This document shows positions 10,083-20,744 of a stretch of 64,000 bases of DNA, in pieces; position 1 is the stretch's first letter, and every line of letters starts with the position of its first letter. The notes beneath the pieces were generated by a model. It was given only the letters and a program-made list of their open reading frames with translations. It searched no databases and had not been told where the DNA came from. The stretch lies in NCBI GenBank assembly GCA_947044405.1, contig CAMRHE010000028.1:5427001-5491000 (forward strand). The letters run 5' to 3'. This DNA is from Leptodactylus fallax. Lineage: Eukaryota; Chordata; Amphibia; Anura; Leptodactylidae. The translations under genes were made by a program, and so were the position numbers.

Positions 10083-11465
10083 AGTCCCCTGCTGCTGAAG
10101 GGCGTGTAGTAGGGGAGACAGACAAGGAGACTATGTGGGGAGAATGCCCTGATGATGACCTGATCGCTGCAAGTCCTGTCATACAGGTGGAAATGGAGGG
10201 TATTCCGGTTACCGGGATGATTGACACGGGTTCCCAAGTAACGACCTTGAGTAGAGACTGTTATGAACGGTACTTCCGGCAACATGTGAAATATGATCCC
10301 CATACATTCGTACGAGTGGTCGCAGCTAACCAGTTACCAGTTCCGGTCGTGGGAGTGGCCTGGATGAATGTCCGGGTATGTGGCCAAGATCTAGGTAGGA
10401 AAGGCATTGTGGTGGTACAGGAGTCACATGAAGTAAAGGTCCCTGTCATTTTGGGGATGAATGTGTTAAAAGAATTAGATCAGATCCTCTTTGAAAAGAA
10501 AGGTCACGGTTATTGGAAAGAAACCACCACCCATCGGCCTACTCAAACAGCTTTCCAGCGGCTGATCCGGACATGTGGCTTACAGAAAAGTTCAGATGCA
10601 CAGCGTCCTCTGGCTCGAATTTCAGTTCCTTTGCATACAAAAGTTACACTGCCACCCAGTCGGGAGACAATAGTGTCCATGCCCGTAGGCACCTGTCGGA
10701 AACTAGAGGGCATAGCTGTGTTGGTAGAACCACTGCAGGCAGCCGAAGGAGGTGTTGATCCGCTAGTGGCCCGTTCCTTGGCAATAGTTCGCAATGGAAG
10801 AGTACCACTTCGATGTGTAAACACTCAGGACCAGAGTGTGGACCTGACCCCAGGGAGGCTGCTGGCTAACATCTATGTGACTCCGGAGGAAGTAAGGAAA
10901 GTAACTCCAATGCAGCTGAAGCCGACTGAAAGGGATGAGTGGACCGTAACTGTGTCCATGGGAGAAGATGAGGAACCCACCTCTGAATGGAATGGCTGTG
11001 CAATTCGAGAACAGATGAAGATGGATGTAAGTTCATGTTCTCTGGAATGGGTGCAGAAGGTAGATGAGCTGTTGTGGGAGAACCAAGCCACCTTTGCACG
11101 GTATGCTGAAGATTTTGGATGTACCACAGGGATCTACCATGAGATTCCCACAGGAGACACCCCTCCAATTAGAGAGCGCTACCGACAAATTCCTCCACAG
11201 TTGTATCAGGAAGTGAAAGAACTGTTAGCTAAGATGCTACAGGGTGGGATCATCCAAGAAAGCCAGAGTCCCTGGGCGGCTCCTGTGGTGTTAGTAAGAA
11301 AAAAAGATGGGTCCATCCGATTTTGCGTAGACTATCGGAAGTTAAACGCTTGCACCGTACGAGATTCCTACCCCTTGCCACGGATTGAGGAGTCCCTCTC
11401 AGCGCTAGGGAGAGCCCGGTACTTCTCCTCACTAGATCTGGCTAGTGGGTATTGGCAGGTGCGGA
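10064..11465 (+). pseudogene. pol of the LTR element: protease and truncated reverse transcriptase
   Basis: The open frame overlaps the end of gag by about 19 bp in the -1 frame. It holds an aspartic protease with the active-site triplet DTG in TGMIDTGSQVTTL (10223-10231), a linker, and the N-terminal RT fingers and palm (SPWAAPVVLVRKKDG, FCVDYRKLN, FSSLDLASGYWQV). The first catalytic Asp of RT is the D of SLDLASGY (11435-11437). Homology stops just after GYWQV; the frame then runs into unrelated residues and ends at 11500. The YxDD motif and all of RNase H are missing. Confidence 0.88.
10073..10079 (+). promoter_or_regulatory. Candidate -1 ribosomal frameshift site between gag and pol
   Basis: The heptamer GTTAAAC is read in the gag frame as G TTA AAC, directly followed by the gag stop TGA. 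The pol frame is the -1 frame and is open from 10064. Five bases downstream tcccct (10085-10090) can pair perfectly with agggga (10111-10116). G UUA AAC is a known slippery sequence (used by equine arteritis virus). Heptamer, spacing and stem are seen; the function is inferred. Confidence 0.55.
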
Positions 11466-11778
11466 ATGGGCCTCCGACGAGGAGGATGATTGTTGGCTGA
11501 TCCCTGCTCCTGGGGATGTTCCACCTGTGACTACTGTATCTCCGGCCTGTGCCCCCTCTGGTGCGGAATCCGCTGGTCCTTCTCAGCCCATAGCTGCAGC
11601 ACCCCATAATATACCACCGGTCCTCAGACGGACCACTAGGCCAAATGCTGGTATTCCCCCTGTTCGGTATGCGCAGGATGAGTTTGTTTGGCCTGCCATA
11701 CATCGGTATACTACCACCCTGTGCATAAAAGTACAACCCTCTGGATATACAGTCATAGGCAGGGACTGCCAATCTTAA
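11466..11778 (+). pseudogene. Remnant of the pol C-terminus downstream of an internal deletion
   Basis: Roughly 105 codons, Pro- and Ala-rich, ending RDCQS and TAA (11776-11778) just before the purine tract, the place where the end of the integrase polyprotein lies in gypsy elements. It is in a different frame from the upstream pol piece, which fits an out-of-frame deletion join near 11460-11470. No zinc-binding or DDE motif is present, so integrase function is lost. Assignment is by position, not by a recognised domain. Confidence 0.6.
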
Positions 11779-11792
11779 AGTGGGGGGGAATA
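11777..11792 (+). other. Polypurine tract
   Basis: aaagtgggggggaata directly before the 3' LTR, matching the plus-strand priming tract of LTR elements. Confidence 0.8.
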
Positions 11793-12771
11793 TGTAAGAG
11801 ACAGCCAATGTTGTCTTAAGCTTCATTTGTCTGTATAACTGTTAATGTTGAATGTATTTCTGTGATTCTGTTCCTTTAAGACAGCAGCCATTGTAATTGT
11901 GACATGATGCTGGAGTGAGACCCCCCCCCCCCTTTTATGTCAGCCTGCCTGTTCTGCAGACAGAGTGTGAGCAGAGAAGCAGGAAGTGACGAGACAGAGA
12001 GCAGCAGCCATCTTGGCAAGTGTTGTATTGAACTGGTGTGGAGATTTTTCTGTACAGCTAAGCTGTATCTTGGGCCAGAGACAAACAGAGTGTAAAGAGA
12101 CAACAGGACTAGTGAGTCCACGTGAAAGGAACTGTGCTCAGTGGCTGATCAGTGAGACTGACATTGTGACTGTGTATATGGATACCACAGATAGAGACTC
12201 GCAGTGCTGTTGATGTACTGGACGGCACCTGCTAAATCCCGGCTTACAACCCAGCTCAGTGTATGGATTCGGCAGGACTGTCAGTGTGCTGAGTGGAATC
12301 TGCTGTTGGATTACATTGCATTCAGTTGGTTTCCCTGTCTGTTAAAGAGGACTTCATTTCTCCCAAGATCCTGATAACCGTGAGGAGAGGACGCTTCACT
12401 ATAAAAGAAAGGACCGACTTTGGGCCCCACCGCGCGCTTCTACGGACTGTAAGCGGTCCACCTGGACCACTGGGGAAAAGGGGGTGCACCCAAATGTGAA
12501 GTCAGGGTCAGTTAGGGATAGTTTTGAGTATATTGTTCATTCAGTGTCCATACTGCAGAAGTGGACAGAGTAAAAGTAGAAACCATTGCAGAATTTGCCT
12601 TGAAATTGTTCATGCTATATTGTATATTTTGCTTGTCTTTAGCCCTGTCATTTTACCTTTAACTAGCCTTTATTAACTTATAGTAAATATATATTTTTTT
12701 TCTTGAACTACCGCGTGTGCGTTCATTTCTGGTTGCGGAGTCCAAACCACCTGCCTTGCTCTCGGTTCACA
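11793..12771 (+). repeat. 3' LTR
   Basis: 979 bp, nearly identical to the 5' LTR, with TATAAAAG at 12400-12407. It is followed by CACC, the repeat of the target site, and then by the interrupted Tc1 sequence ctgtgaagtgaaaacc. Confidence 0.93.
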
Positions 12772-12788
12772 CACCTGTGAAGTGAAAA

Positions 12789-13056
12789 CCATTTCAGGTG
12801 ACTACCTCTTGAAGCTCATCAAGAGAATGCCAAGAGTGTGCAAAGCAGTAATCAAAGTAAAAGGTGGCTACTTTGAAGAACCTAGAATATAAGACATATT
12901 TTCAGTTGTTTCACACTTTTTTTGTTAAGTATATAATTCCACATGTGTTAATTCATAGTTTTGATGCCTTCAGTGTGAATCTACAATTTTTATAGTCATG
13001 AAAATACAGAAAACTCTTGGAATGAAAAGGTGTGTCCAAACTTTTGGTCTGTACTG
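12789..13056. repeat. Right terminal inverted repeat of the Tc1-like element
   Basis: 268 bp, the inverted partner of 6695-6962. It therefore carries a second copy, in + orientation, of the last transposase codons (LLKLIKRMPRVCKAVIK...). A TA follows at 13057-13058. Confidence 0.9.
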
Positions 13057-13058
13057 TA

Positions 13059-13597
13059 TATAGATAGGGTGGACCCACTTGGGGAGAAACATGGGAGTAA
13101 AGTCTAAGAGAGTCCTTGGCATTCACCCTTCGACCCCTGTATAGGACTAAAGTCACTGCCACAGGAATAGGGTCCAGTAGCCACAGCTGATGTAACACTA
13201 GCTAGTGACACCAGGACATTGTATTGTATAGTAGTCGTAGTCAGGTGGGAAGAGGTCAGGGCTGGCTGAGTAATTCAAGGCTGTAGACAGGCAGGAGGTC
13301 AGGACTGACATACAAAACAGAAGAAAACCTTTGCCCAGGACAGGAACCAGGAGATTCAGCCCCAGAGTGGAAGATGAAGGTTCCTTCCTTCTCTGAGGAA
13401 GGAAGGGTAAGAGTATCCATTCTCTATAGGGCACAACTGGTCTGAACTAGTCAGCATATACAGTATATGGCGACTGGTAGAAAGCTGAACCAGGACACCA
13501 AGAAAGGCAGGTAGAATTGTGGCCAGAAAACCTGGCAGAGTCATGGGAGATAAGAGCAGGATGCTGGCTTGGCTGCCAGGTGGTGACATGTCATACT
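13059..13597. repeat. Unclassified repeat-like sequence
   Basis: GC-balanced sequence unlike the AT-rich intron around it, bounded by the Tc1 end and a TTAA element. It resembles interspersed repeats seen in frog DNA (caggaccagg-type runs), but I found no terminal repeats or coding domain. Family not assigned. Confidence 0.35.
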
Positions 13598-13601
13598 TTA
13601 A

Positions 13602-14324
13602 CCCCTTCAGGTCTGAGCCCAAAAGTGCGTTAAAGACTAGGCCTCATTTTTCAAAACTGACATATGTCACTTTATATGGCAATAACTTTAAGACGCTTTA
13701 ACTTGCACAAGTGATTTTGAGACTGTTTTTTCGTGAGACATTGTACTTCATGTTAGTGGTAAACATTGATCAATATTTTTGTATTTATTTATAAAAAAAT
13801 AGGAAATTTGATGGAAATTTGGAAAAAAATCGCAATTTTCAAAATGTGAAATGCTCTGCTTTTCAAACAGATAGTCATACCACAAAAATAAGTTAATAAA
13901 TATTATCTTTTTTTTTATATGTCCCACTAGGACACCTGAACCAACGATAGTTTAATCGCTGATTCAGCACTATAGACTGCAATACAGCGCCAATCGGAGG
14001 TTAAGGAGCAGGGTGTTAGCTGTCAGTTACAGCTGACAGCCTCTCCCGATGCCGCCCGCGGCAGTCAGTGCCGCTAGCAAACACTTAAAATGCCGCGGTC
14101 GCTATTGACCACGGCATCTTAAGGGTTAAAGAGCGGGGATCGGTGTTATCACTGGTCCCCGCTGTTTCAGCGGGAGCCTGGCTGTCAAATACAGCCGGGC
14201 TCCCGCGATGATCGCACGGGCTCTGCTTCTGAGCCCGCTCGATCACCATCACGTACCTGTACGTGGGGATGCGGTAACTAACCACATTCTCCCATGTACA
14301 TGTACGTGAGAATGCGTGAAGGGG
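13602..14324. mobile_element. TTAA-flanked non-autonomous DNA transposon, 723 bp
   Basis: The ends are ccccttca and tgaagggg, each next to TTAA (13598-13601 and 14325-14328). Near the right end there are further inverted pieces (acgtacctgtacgt, catgtacatgtacgtg, gcggca/tgccgc). TTAA duplication is typical of piggyBac and Kolobok elements; which of the two cannot be said. No transposase remains. Confidence 0.75.
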
Positions 14325-14574
14325 TTAAAGGAAAAAGTAATATCAAGGTAAAAATATGGTGGTTATTATGTGAAAATATAATATGTAATATATGACTTTT
14401 ACCCTGCACATTCTCTACATACACGCAGTTGTCTTTGAGCATTGGAACACGGCAAGGTGCATCACCTACCACTTCAGCACCACGCGCCCACAACTTCCAT
14501 CCCCAATAACACACTTTTTGGCAAAATTTTATTACATTGAATCCAGTTGCAGTCTCCAGTTTATTGGTTGGAAT

Positions 14575-15159
14575 TAGAGATGAGCGAATCAAAGCTGCAG
14601 AAGTGGAATTCGATCCAAATTTCAGGAAATCTTCGATTCGCATCGAATCCGAATTTCCTCACGCTTCGTGGTAACAATTCGCATTTAGTTCAAAATGGCT
14701 GCTGTACATAGTAGGACATGGGACAAGGAACTCTGGGAACACAGGATCACCCACAATGCCATGCGTGCAGCCAATCAGCAGCCAGCCCTGTGATGTCACA
14801 TCCCTTTAACCCCTTCGCGAGCGCCCACGGCATGTTTGACTGCTGCATCCAAGGTGTCAAATCCCCCGATCAGTTATGGAGCAGGGTGTTAGCGGTAACT
14901 GACAACTGTAACTGATACCTAACACCCTGCTACATAACTGATCTGGGGTTTTAACAACTTGGATGCTGCGGTTAAACATGACCGTGGCATCCAAGGGGTT
15001 CTGCCATTTTGCCGCCCACCTGCCCACCCCGGCTCTCTGCAGCCAATAAATAGCTGTTTTTGTTACGCGATTTGCGATTTAATTCGGATCGAATAAAATC
15101 ATATCGTGAAATTCGGCGAAGTTGCCAAATCGAATTTTTGAATACTTTGCTCATCTCTA
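14575..15159. mobile_element. hAT-type non-autonomous element, 585 bp, with perfect 8-bp target duplication
   Basis: The ends are tagagatgagcgaa and tttgctcatctcta. Both sides carry gttggaat (14567-14574 and 15160-15167), the 8-bp duplication expected for hAT. The interior contains a further palindrome-like block at about 14810-15000 (ccacggcatgtttg and its partner, gcatccaagg twice inverted), probably a second nested MITE. Confidence 0.82.
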
Positions 15160-16428
15160 GTTGGAATCCATGTTATGGGGACCCATCATGTCCTTGTATT
15201 ACACATATACACCTTTGATTTAATTGGAAATGGTTTAATGCTTCTTTTGCCCTTAGGTGGCGCTGTAGGAGAACTGAACATTTAAAGCCAGGTTCCCTAC
15301 AGCTGAGGGCTGGGGTCGGAGCAGAAGGATGGCTTGTGATCAGCTTAATATCATCTGACCCTTCTAATAGAAAGCGAATGTGCAAAGAGCTCCGCCATGT
15401 AGTATCGCAGCCACTTCTAACATTGCTATATTATGAACATATTCCCTGTGATTTCATGTGAAGTCTTAATTAATCTTAATATACAAGAAAACATTTACCA
15501 GCCGCTCCACTGAAGAAATTGCCGTTTCCCATTCATCAAGTAACACCTCATAAATATTCAAGGAGAAGGTGTGAGGTTAATTGGAGATTTGTGGCGATAA
15601 TGTAAAGACTTGTATTCTAATCTTGTCTGATAGAATGTCTGCATTATACACAATTACAAAGTCTTCCTAAATATCAGATACGCCTAGCAAAAAGATTGCA
15701 GAGCATTACATAACAACCATGAAAGCGCAAGTAACCGATACTTCCTACGATGAGACGTGAGAGGCCAAAGTCCATATTATCAAGATACCGTCTAATACTA
15801 GAATTCAGGAAGAATTTTAGAATGTCATGTTTGATCAAATACCGAGGAGTAGCGTGAAACTCCTGGATCCCAATCCAAAATCTATTGGCCATTTATAAGG
15901 CTGGTGACTCCTTCTAGGGTAACTCCTTCAAGGACAGGGGGACCTTAGACTTCCCTTTAGAGCTAAGCCAGTGGTCAAAAATTTACAGATTTGGGGTAGA
16001 TGATAAATTCAGAGATCTGTTGATATTTGAGAGGATTGTGTGAGTTTAGATAGCACTTATATGTTTAGAGCTAAGTTGTTAGGTCACATGTCTGACAACA
16101 GAACGGAACTGCTGTCTGTTTCCAAGGGCAACCAAGAGAATTTTAAAAGCAGTTCTATATGTGTTGGAATTACCTTAAAGTATAAAAGTATAACTGCTAC
16201 GTCTTAAAACTTTTGATATGATATAGTGACACCTCACATCCTCCGTCTGCCCTATCCTTGGTCTTACTAACGTAGATCTGATAACAGAATGGCCAGTATG
16301 GTTAAACTGCACAATACAGATAATAAAACTAAGTCTAAAGAAACCAACACAAAGTGAATATGTTTAACAAAAATAACCAGATATACTATATATTACATCC
16401 AAGTTTTATTCTATCTTCATGTCTTTAG

Positions 16429-16609
16429 ATTTGGCAATGCGGTGGATCGCTTGAAATTGTTACTTGTTCTCATGTTGGCCATGTGTTCCGGAAAGCAACT
16501 CCTTATACATTTCCTGGTGGAACGGGTCATGTGATCAATAAAAACAACAGACGGCTTGCTGAAGTGTGGATGGACGACTTTAAAGATTTCTTCTATATTA
16601 TATCTCCAG
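16429..16609 (+). CDS. GALNT13: GALNT13 exon C (catalytic loop, metal-ligand His)
   Basis: The exon has 60 full codons plus one base. It starts [20 protein letters not shown]; the VGHVF His is the metal ligand of the family. It continues with [20 protein letters not shown], the flexible loop that closes over UDP-GalNAc, and [28 protein letters not shown] matches GALNT13 rather than GALNT1, which has GQIINKNN. Mammalian GALNT13 has Glu where this protein has the second Asp of MDDF. The acceptor is gtctttag and the donor is gtaaaa; phase 1 out, matched by exon D. Confidence 0.96.
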
Positions 16610-16699
16610 GTAAAAAGTGTAATATGAAAGTTCATTTAGCACCTGATATACAATAGATAGGAAGTTGTAGCAATGTCCAAATGTTAACACTGTTTATAA

Positions 16700-16975
16700 A
16701 GAGAATCTTCCACCACCTCCACCAACTCCAACATCCATCACTAGGTGGCGATCCAATGATTTCGGCACAGTGGGAATTGTCTTTAGCCCTCAGTGTTCCC
16801 GAGCCATCGTCTCCGTTAGTCTCAGCAGTTCTTTACTGTCAGGTGGGCGGTCCTGGGTTGGAGCAGATGGTCAGAGACCGCCCACCTGACAGTAGAGAAC
16901 GGCTGAAAGTAACAGAAATGATTGATCAGGAATGGTAAGGGCTAGAGAATAAATTCCAGCAGTGGAGGCCACTGT
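16700..16975. repeat. Palindromic MITE, copy 1 (ctgtcaggtgggcgg family)
   Basis: It contains the inverted pair ctgtcaggtgggcggtc and gaccgcccacctgacag around a short centre, flanked by diverged outer arms. A second copy is at 37668-37950. Confidence 0.65.
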
Positions 16976-17464
16976 TATGTTGCATTTCAGGACTCTCGTA
17001 GCTTGGTTACATTGTATCCTCCATTGCGTCGATGTTTGTTATGCTTAGTGACTGATGTGGGATTTTGGCACGCTGCAGTCTAACCTTTCATATCCCACGG
17101 ATACAATGATGACTAACAGGCCCCATGATGGCTTTCAAGGTATAGAAGAAACTTTTTGGCCTAATATTCGCAGTTCCCTACAGTTATATTCAGCTGCAAA
17201 GCGGGGATCTTGTAATTCTCCGGTAACTTGCGGCGGCTTTTGCATAATTTTCAGTTTAATTGCCTTTTAATTACTGCGGGTTGAGGAGAGTCGACGCTTT
17301 CTCAAGTAGTTCCAGAAGAGCCCAAAATAATTAGTGTTAAGGAAAGGCGAAATATTTAATACAATTACTTGTACAATTCAGCATTTAGTCAGGCAGAAAC
17401 TGATTTCCCCGGGTGTTAATGCATAAACATTTCTTCATGTGGAAATTTTCAAAAACATTTCGTA

Positions 17465-18350
17465 TGGTCCATTATTTGGAGACTTTACCAGGTACATTAA
17501 CCTTATATTTCAATGGTCCAACTGATTTTATTAAAAGTCGAATTTTAAAGGGAAAAGTGACCTACTTTTTAAGCCTTGTTTTTATGTTAAACATATTTTT
17601 TAAGAATTTTTTTTTACAAAAAATTTAACATTTTTTCCATGGCATTAGCTATATATCAAGCCATTAAGCCTAATAATAGACTGACACTTGCCAATTCTGT
17701 AGGGGATTCTTTGCAGCAGTCACCTTATTTACATAACAGACAGGAATACAATAGAAGATAACACTGCTGTAGATAACACCACTGATCCATCATTGTATCC
17801 ACTACTGACAATAGATGATGTCAGAGCTTATCTCCTCCCCCTTCCTTGCACAGAGCAGGTCTAGAAAACTCCCCTATAAACATCAATGAGGCAACTTCAG
17901 TCTATCTCTGCCTATGGCCATGACTATGCTGTAAAGCATATCACTAAATGCTGTTAACAGAGAAGAGGAAAAGCTCAGGCAAGATGGCCGCCGAAAATAT
18001 AAAACAAATTAGAAAAAAAATCTTAAATACTAGGGGTACTCAGTGCACCCAATGCATTGCACCATTGCCAGTAGTGTTAATTAAAAATGTCCTATTGTTT
18101 TGGATCTACAGCTCATATGCAGATCTCATGGCTACAGACTACAAATAAACCCTGAGTAATCTCATCATACCGTCATCTTTCTTCCTATCTGCCTGACCTC
18201 TTACTAACCTAACAAATGCACTTTACCATGAAGTTAGCGGCAGATGAAAGGAAATATGCAAGATCAGACTACAAAGGGTTGTTTTTGTATGTAAATATTC
18301 TACACATACTTCAGATCTGAATAAGAGCTGCAGACACAATACAGGCACAT
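17465..18350. repeat. Diverged direct duplication, copy X
   Basis: Marker words recur in the same order in copy Y (18355-19665): ccattattt-gga-gactttaccaggt, ttaattaaaaat-tccta, acagctc-tatgcag, cagatctgaata-gag. Divergence is substantial, so the duplication is old. Confidence 0.6.
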
Positions 18351-18354
18351 TTCT

Positions 18355-19665
18355 TATAGACCATTATTTTGAGATTTTACCAGGTTCATTAAGCCTGTAT
18401 GTCACTGGTCCGAGGGATTTTTTTAAAAAGTATCTGAAAATTAGTCATAAAGGGTTAGCCAGAGTATTCAGTGAACACAATGTGTTGTAGAATTTCAAAT
18501 AATCTTAATTAAAAATATCCTAGAATTTCAAATGTACAGCTCCTATGCAGAACTACTGTATGCCTGTCCATGGTTACAGTGTAAGGGAATTGCTAGAAGA
18601 GCAAGTCCTCAGTAGCTGCTGGTGAACCCTGGGGGAAGGGGCACGACAGGACAGTGAGCCCTGAGCCCTAAACTGAACCCCCTGTCCCTGCCTACTTGCC
18701 TGAACTGCCCTTGGCGACAGAAGACAACTGGGCGGCAATCCCTTCTTGATATAAGTGATAACACAGAACGCAGACAAGACAACACAACACAGAAGAGGAG
18801 TCAGCAAGCCAAGGGTCAAAGCCAGAGAGACAAAGCAGTACCAAATCGCAATTCAAAAGAGAAGTCACAAGAAAAGCCAAAGGTCCGAAGTCAGAAAGTA
18901 CAATACAATAAGGGCAAGTAGAAAGCTTAGCAAGGACAAAGTCACAATAGCCAACAAACCTGTGTGGGCTGATGACCTGTTTATAGGAAGTCCAGAACCT
19001 GCCCATAGGAAGAAAGGCTGTCAATCACACTGGCAAGGCTAAGGGTGGGTTCACACTTGCGCTGGCACTCCTTCCGCCCCGAATCCGACCTAAATGTCGT
19101 AAAACTGGATAGGCACTGGATAGGGAAGGTTTGCGAAGCAAAAAAATGGCTTTGTGGCGCAGAGGGTGTAAGTGCACACCCACGCATTGCTTTAAAACCC
19201 CATTCAAGTGAATGGGGTTTTAAGCAATGCGTCGCAAACCTTCCCCTATCCAGTTTTCCAACATTTAAGTTGGATTCGGAGCAGAGGGAGTGCCGCCGCA
19301 AGGGTGAACCCACCCTAAGAGGAACAGAGGTAAACCAAGGTGAAGGAGATGGGTGTGGCGGAAAATCAATTACAGAGGCGAGGGAATAGGACAGTGTTCA
19401 GACAATACAAGAAGAACCTAAAGCAAGGAATAATTGAACTGCGTGAGCGGAGGGTGGCGCAGAGGCAGACACGTTACACCCAGTGTAGTCTGATCATACA
19501 GTCATCTTGTCCCTAACATTTTGCTTACCTACTGAATTTACTGCACCGAGATCTTAGGGGCAGACCAAGTATGTGGGATGAGACTACACAGGGTTATTTG
19601 TTGTATGCAAATTTGGAGAGACCTACTGTAGATCTGAATAGGAGCGGCAGGTACAAAACGGTGCA
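18355..19665. repeat. Diverged direct duplication, copy Y, interrupted
   Basis: It has the same marker order as copy X, but about 890 bp of foreign sequence (roughly 18584-19475) splits it. The insertion is a GC-balanced repeat of unknown family, perhaps LTR-like (it starts tgtaaggg and ends gttaca), that itself carries the palindromic MITE at 19042-19316. Confidence 0.55.
19042..19316. repeat. Palindromic MITE (agggtgggttcac ends)
   Basis: The ends agggtgggttcac and gtgaacccaccct are inverted. Inside, caatgggg-type inner arms (aaaccccattcaagtgaatggggtttt, 27 bp, is a perfect palindrome at its centre) make the whole unit foldable. It is the same style as other ggttcacac MITEs in this window. 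Confidence 0.7.
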
Positions 19666-20503
19666 GAATGAATCAGCGCTATTGTGGGGTGATTTATGTA
19701 CCCTGTTCTGTGGCTTTGGTGAACACTCTGCAGATATACATACATAAGGGGGGCATCAATAGAAGGCACTGCACGGGACACCGGACATCCTAAGGCCAGC
19801 CTTCTGCTTCTAGAGCCTCCTTGTATCTACTTGTGTCAGTGACTGATTACATTTTGCTTATCTTGGGGTTACTTAATAAAAAGCATCGGTTGGCAAATAA
19901 TTCAGAGGATTATTAAAAACACATTAAAAAGTGATTTATTTTTCTGTTCCTATTGATCAGTTCACTCCTTCTGTAGCAAAGTGCCTATTGATTAACGCCA
20001 GAGGGAAGGCAGACCGAAGGCTCATCTGTGATCAATAGAAATTAAATCTCTTCTATCCAGTGTAATTGTGTGTGCCCAAACTTCACATTACCAATGTATC
20101 ATTGAAGTATGCATGAGAACAATGAGTCATTAATGATGGCGCAAATGTAATTAAGAGACGTATTACTGCTCTTATGTACACAGCAGGAGCCGTGCAGAAG
20201 ATTTATGATATTCTGTATGGACTTATATGGGACTTGCTTTAAAGCAATAGCCAAATATTAGCTATATAGGAATGATTTATGTTCTACCGCCCTCTAGTGT
20301 TTCACATGGATTTTATTTTATTATGGATAACCCATGAAAATTACAGTGCAAATGGGTGCAAGAACCTTTCATAATTCCCCTCCCTATGTGTTAATACACC
20401 TTAGAACTGAAAACAAATTTCACTTAACATTCTTAGAACTTATTTAGTGATTTATTTTCTTTTTAAAAGTACATGTTAAAAAATATAGAAAAGCAATATA
20501 GTA

Positions 20504-20727
20504 AGGATGAGGCCCCACGTTGTGGAAACAGCTTTTTGTGTTGCAGATTTTGTTGCATTATTTTGAGCAAAAGCCAGGAGTGAATTGAGCAGAAGGGGGA
20601 AGTATAAGAACTTCCTATATAGTTCCAATTTCTATTCTAGCCATTCTTGGCTTTGGCTAAAAAAAAAAAAAACGCAGCAAAATTTGCAACAAAAAAGCTG
20701 CATTTCCACAACGTGGGGCCTCAGCCT
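20504..20727. repeat. Palindromic MITE of the gaggccccacgttgtgg family, copy 1
   Basis: The ends gaggccccacgttgtggaaa and tttccacaacgtggggcctc are exact inverse partners. Inner words agccaggagtg and gccattcttggctttggct recur in copies at about 49748-49930 and 53055-53282. Non-coding. Confidence 0.78.
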
Positions 20728-20744
20728 AATAAGGTTATTTAATT

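Larger units (their letters stand above)
8045..12771 (+). mobile_element. Ty3/gypsy-type LTR retrotransposon, internally deleted, nested in the Tc1 element
   Basis: Two LTRs of 978 and 979 bp bound about 2.8 kb of interior. The ends are TGTAAGAG...GGTTCACA with a CACC target duplication (8041-8044 and 12772-12775). Because CA also occurs in the flank, a 6-bp duplication with LTRs ending in TTCA is equally compatible. Interior order is primer-binding-type site, gag with a zinc knuckle, protease, the start of RT, a deletion, a C-terminal remnant and a purine tract. That order and the RT sequence fit the gypsy group. RT motif YxDD, RNase H and the integrase core are absent, so this copy cannot move by itself. 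Confidence 0.93.
6695..13056 (-). mobile_element. Tc1-like DNA transposon (DD38E-type spacing), split by an LTR element
   Basis: The ends are cagtacagaccaaaagtttg on the left and its inverted partner, ending ggtctgtactg, on the right, each flanked by TA (6693-6694 and 13057-13058). TA duplication is the hallmark of Tc1/mariner insertion. The terminal inverted repeats are about 268 bp each. The transposase lies on the - strand. A 4.7-kb LTR retrotransposon sits near the 5' (right) end, just outside the right TIR; without it the transposon would be about 1.6 kb, normal for the superfamily. The element lies antisense within the GALNT13 intron. Confidence 0.93.
6520..16428 (+). other. GALNT13: GALNT13 intron between exons B and C
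   Basis: A 9,909-bp phase-0 intron, more than half of which is transposon. In order: short unique sequence, a Tc1-like element with a nested LTR retrotransposon (6695-13056), an unclassified repeat-like stretch (13059-13597), a TTAA-flanked element (13602-14324), a hAT element (14575-15159), then about 1.2 kb of complex AT-rich sequence without obvious repeats up to the acceptor gtctttag. Confidence 0.9.

Noticed and set aside
18574..19389. Several overlapping frames of about 110 codons on both strands
   Set aside because: They overlap each other on opposite strands across a GC-richer repeat and a palindrome; no recognisable domain.
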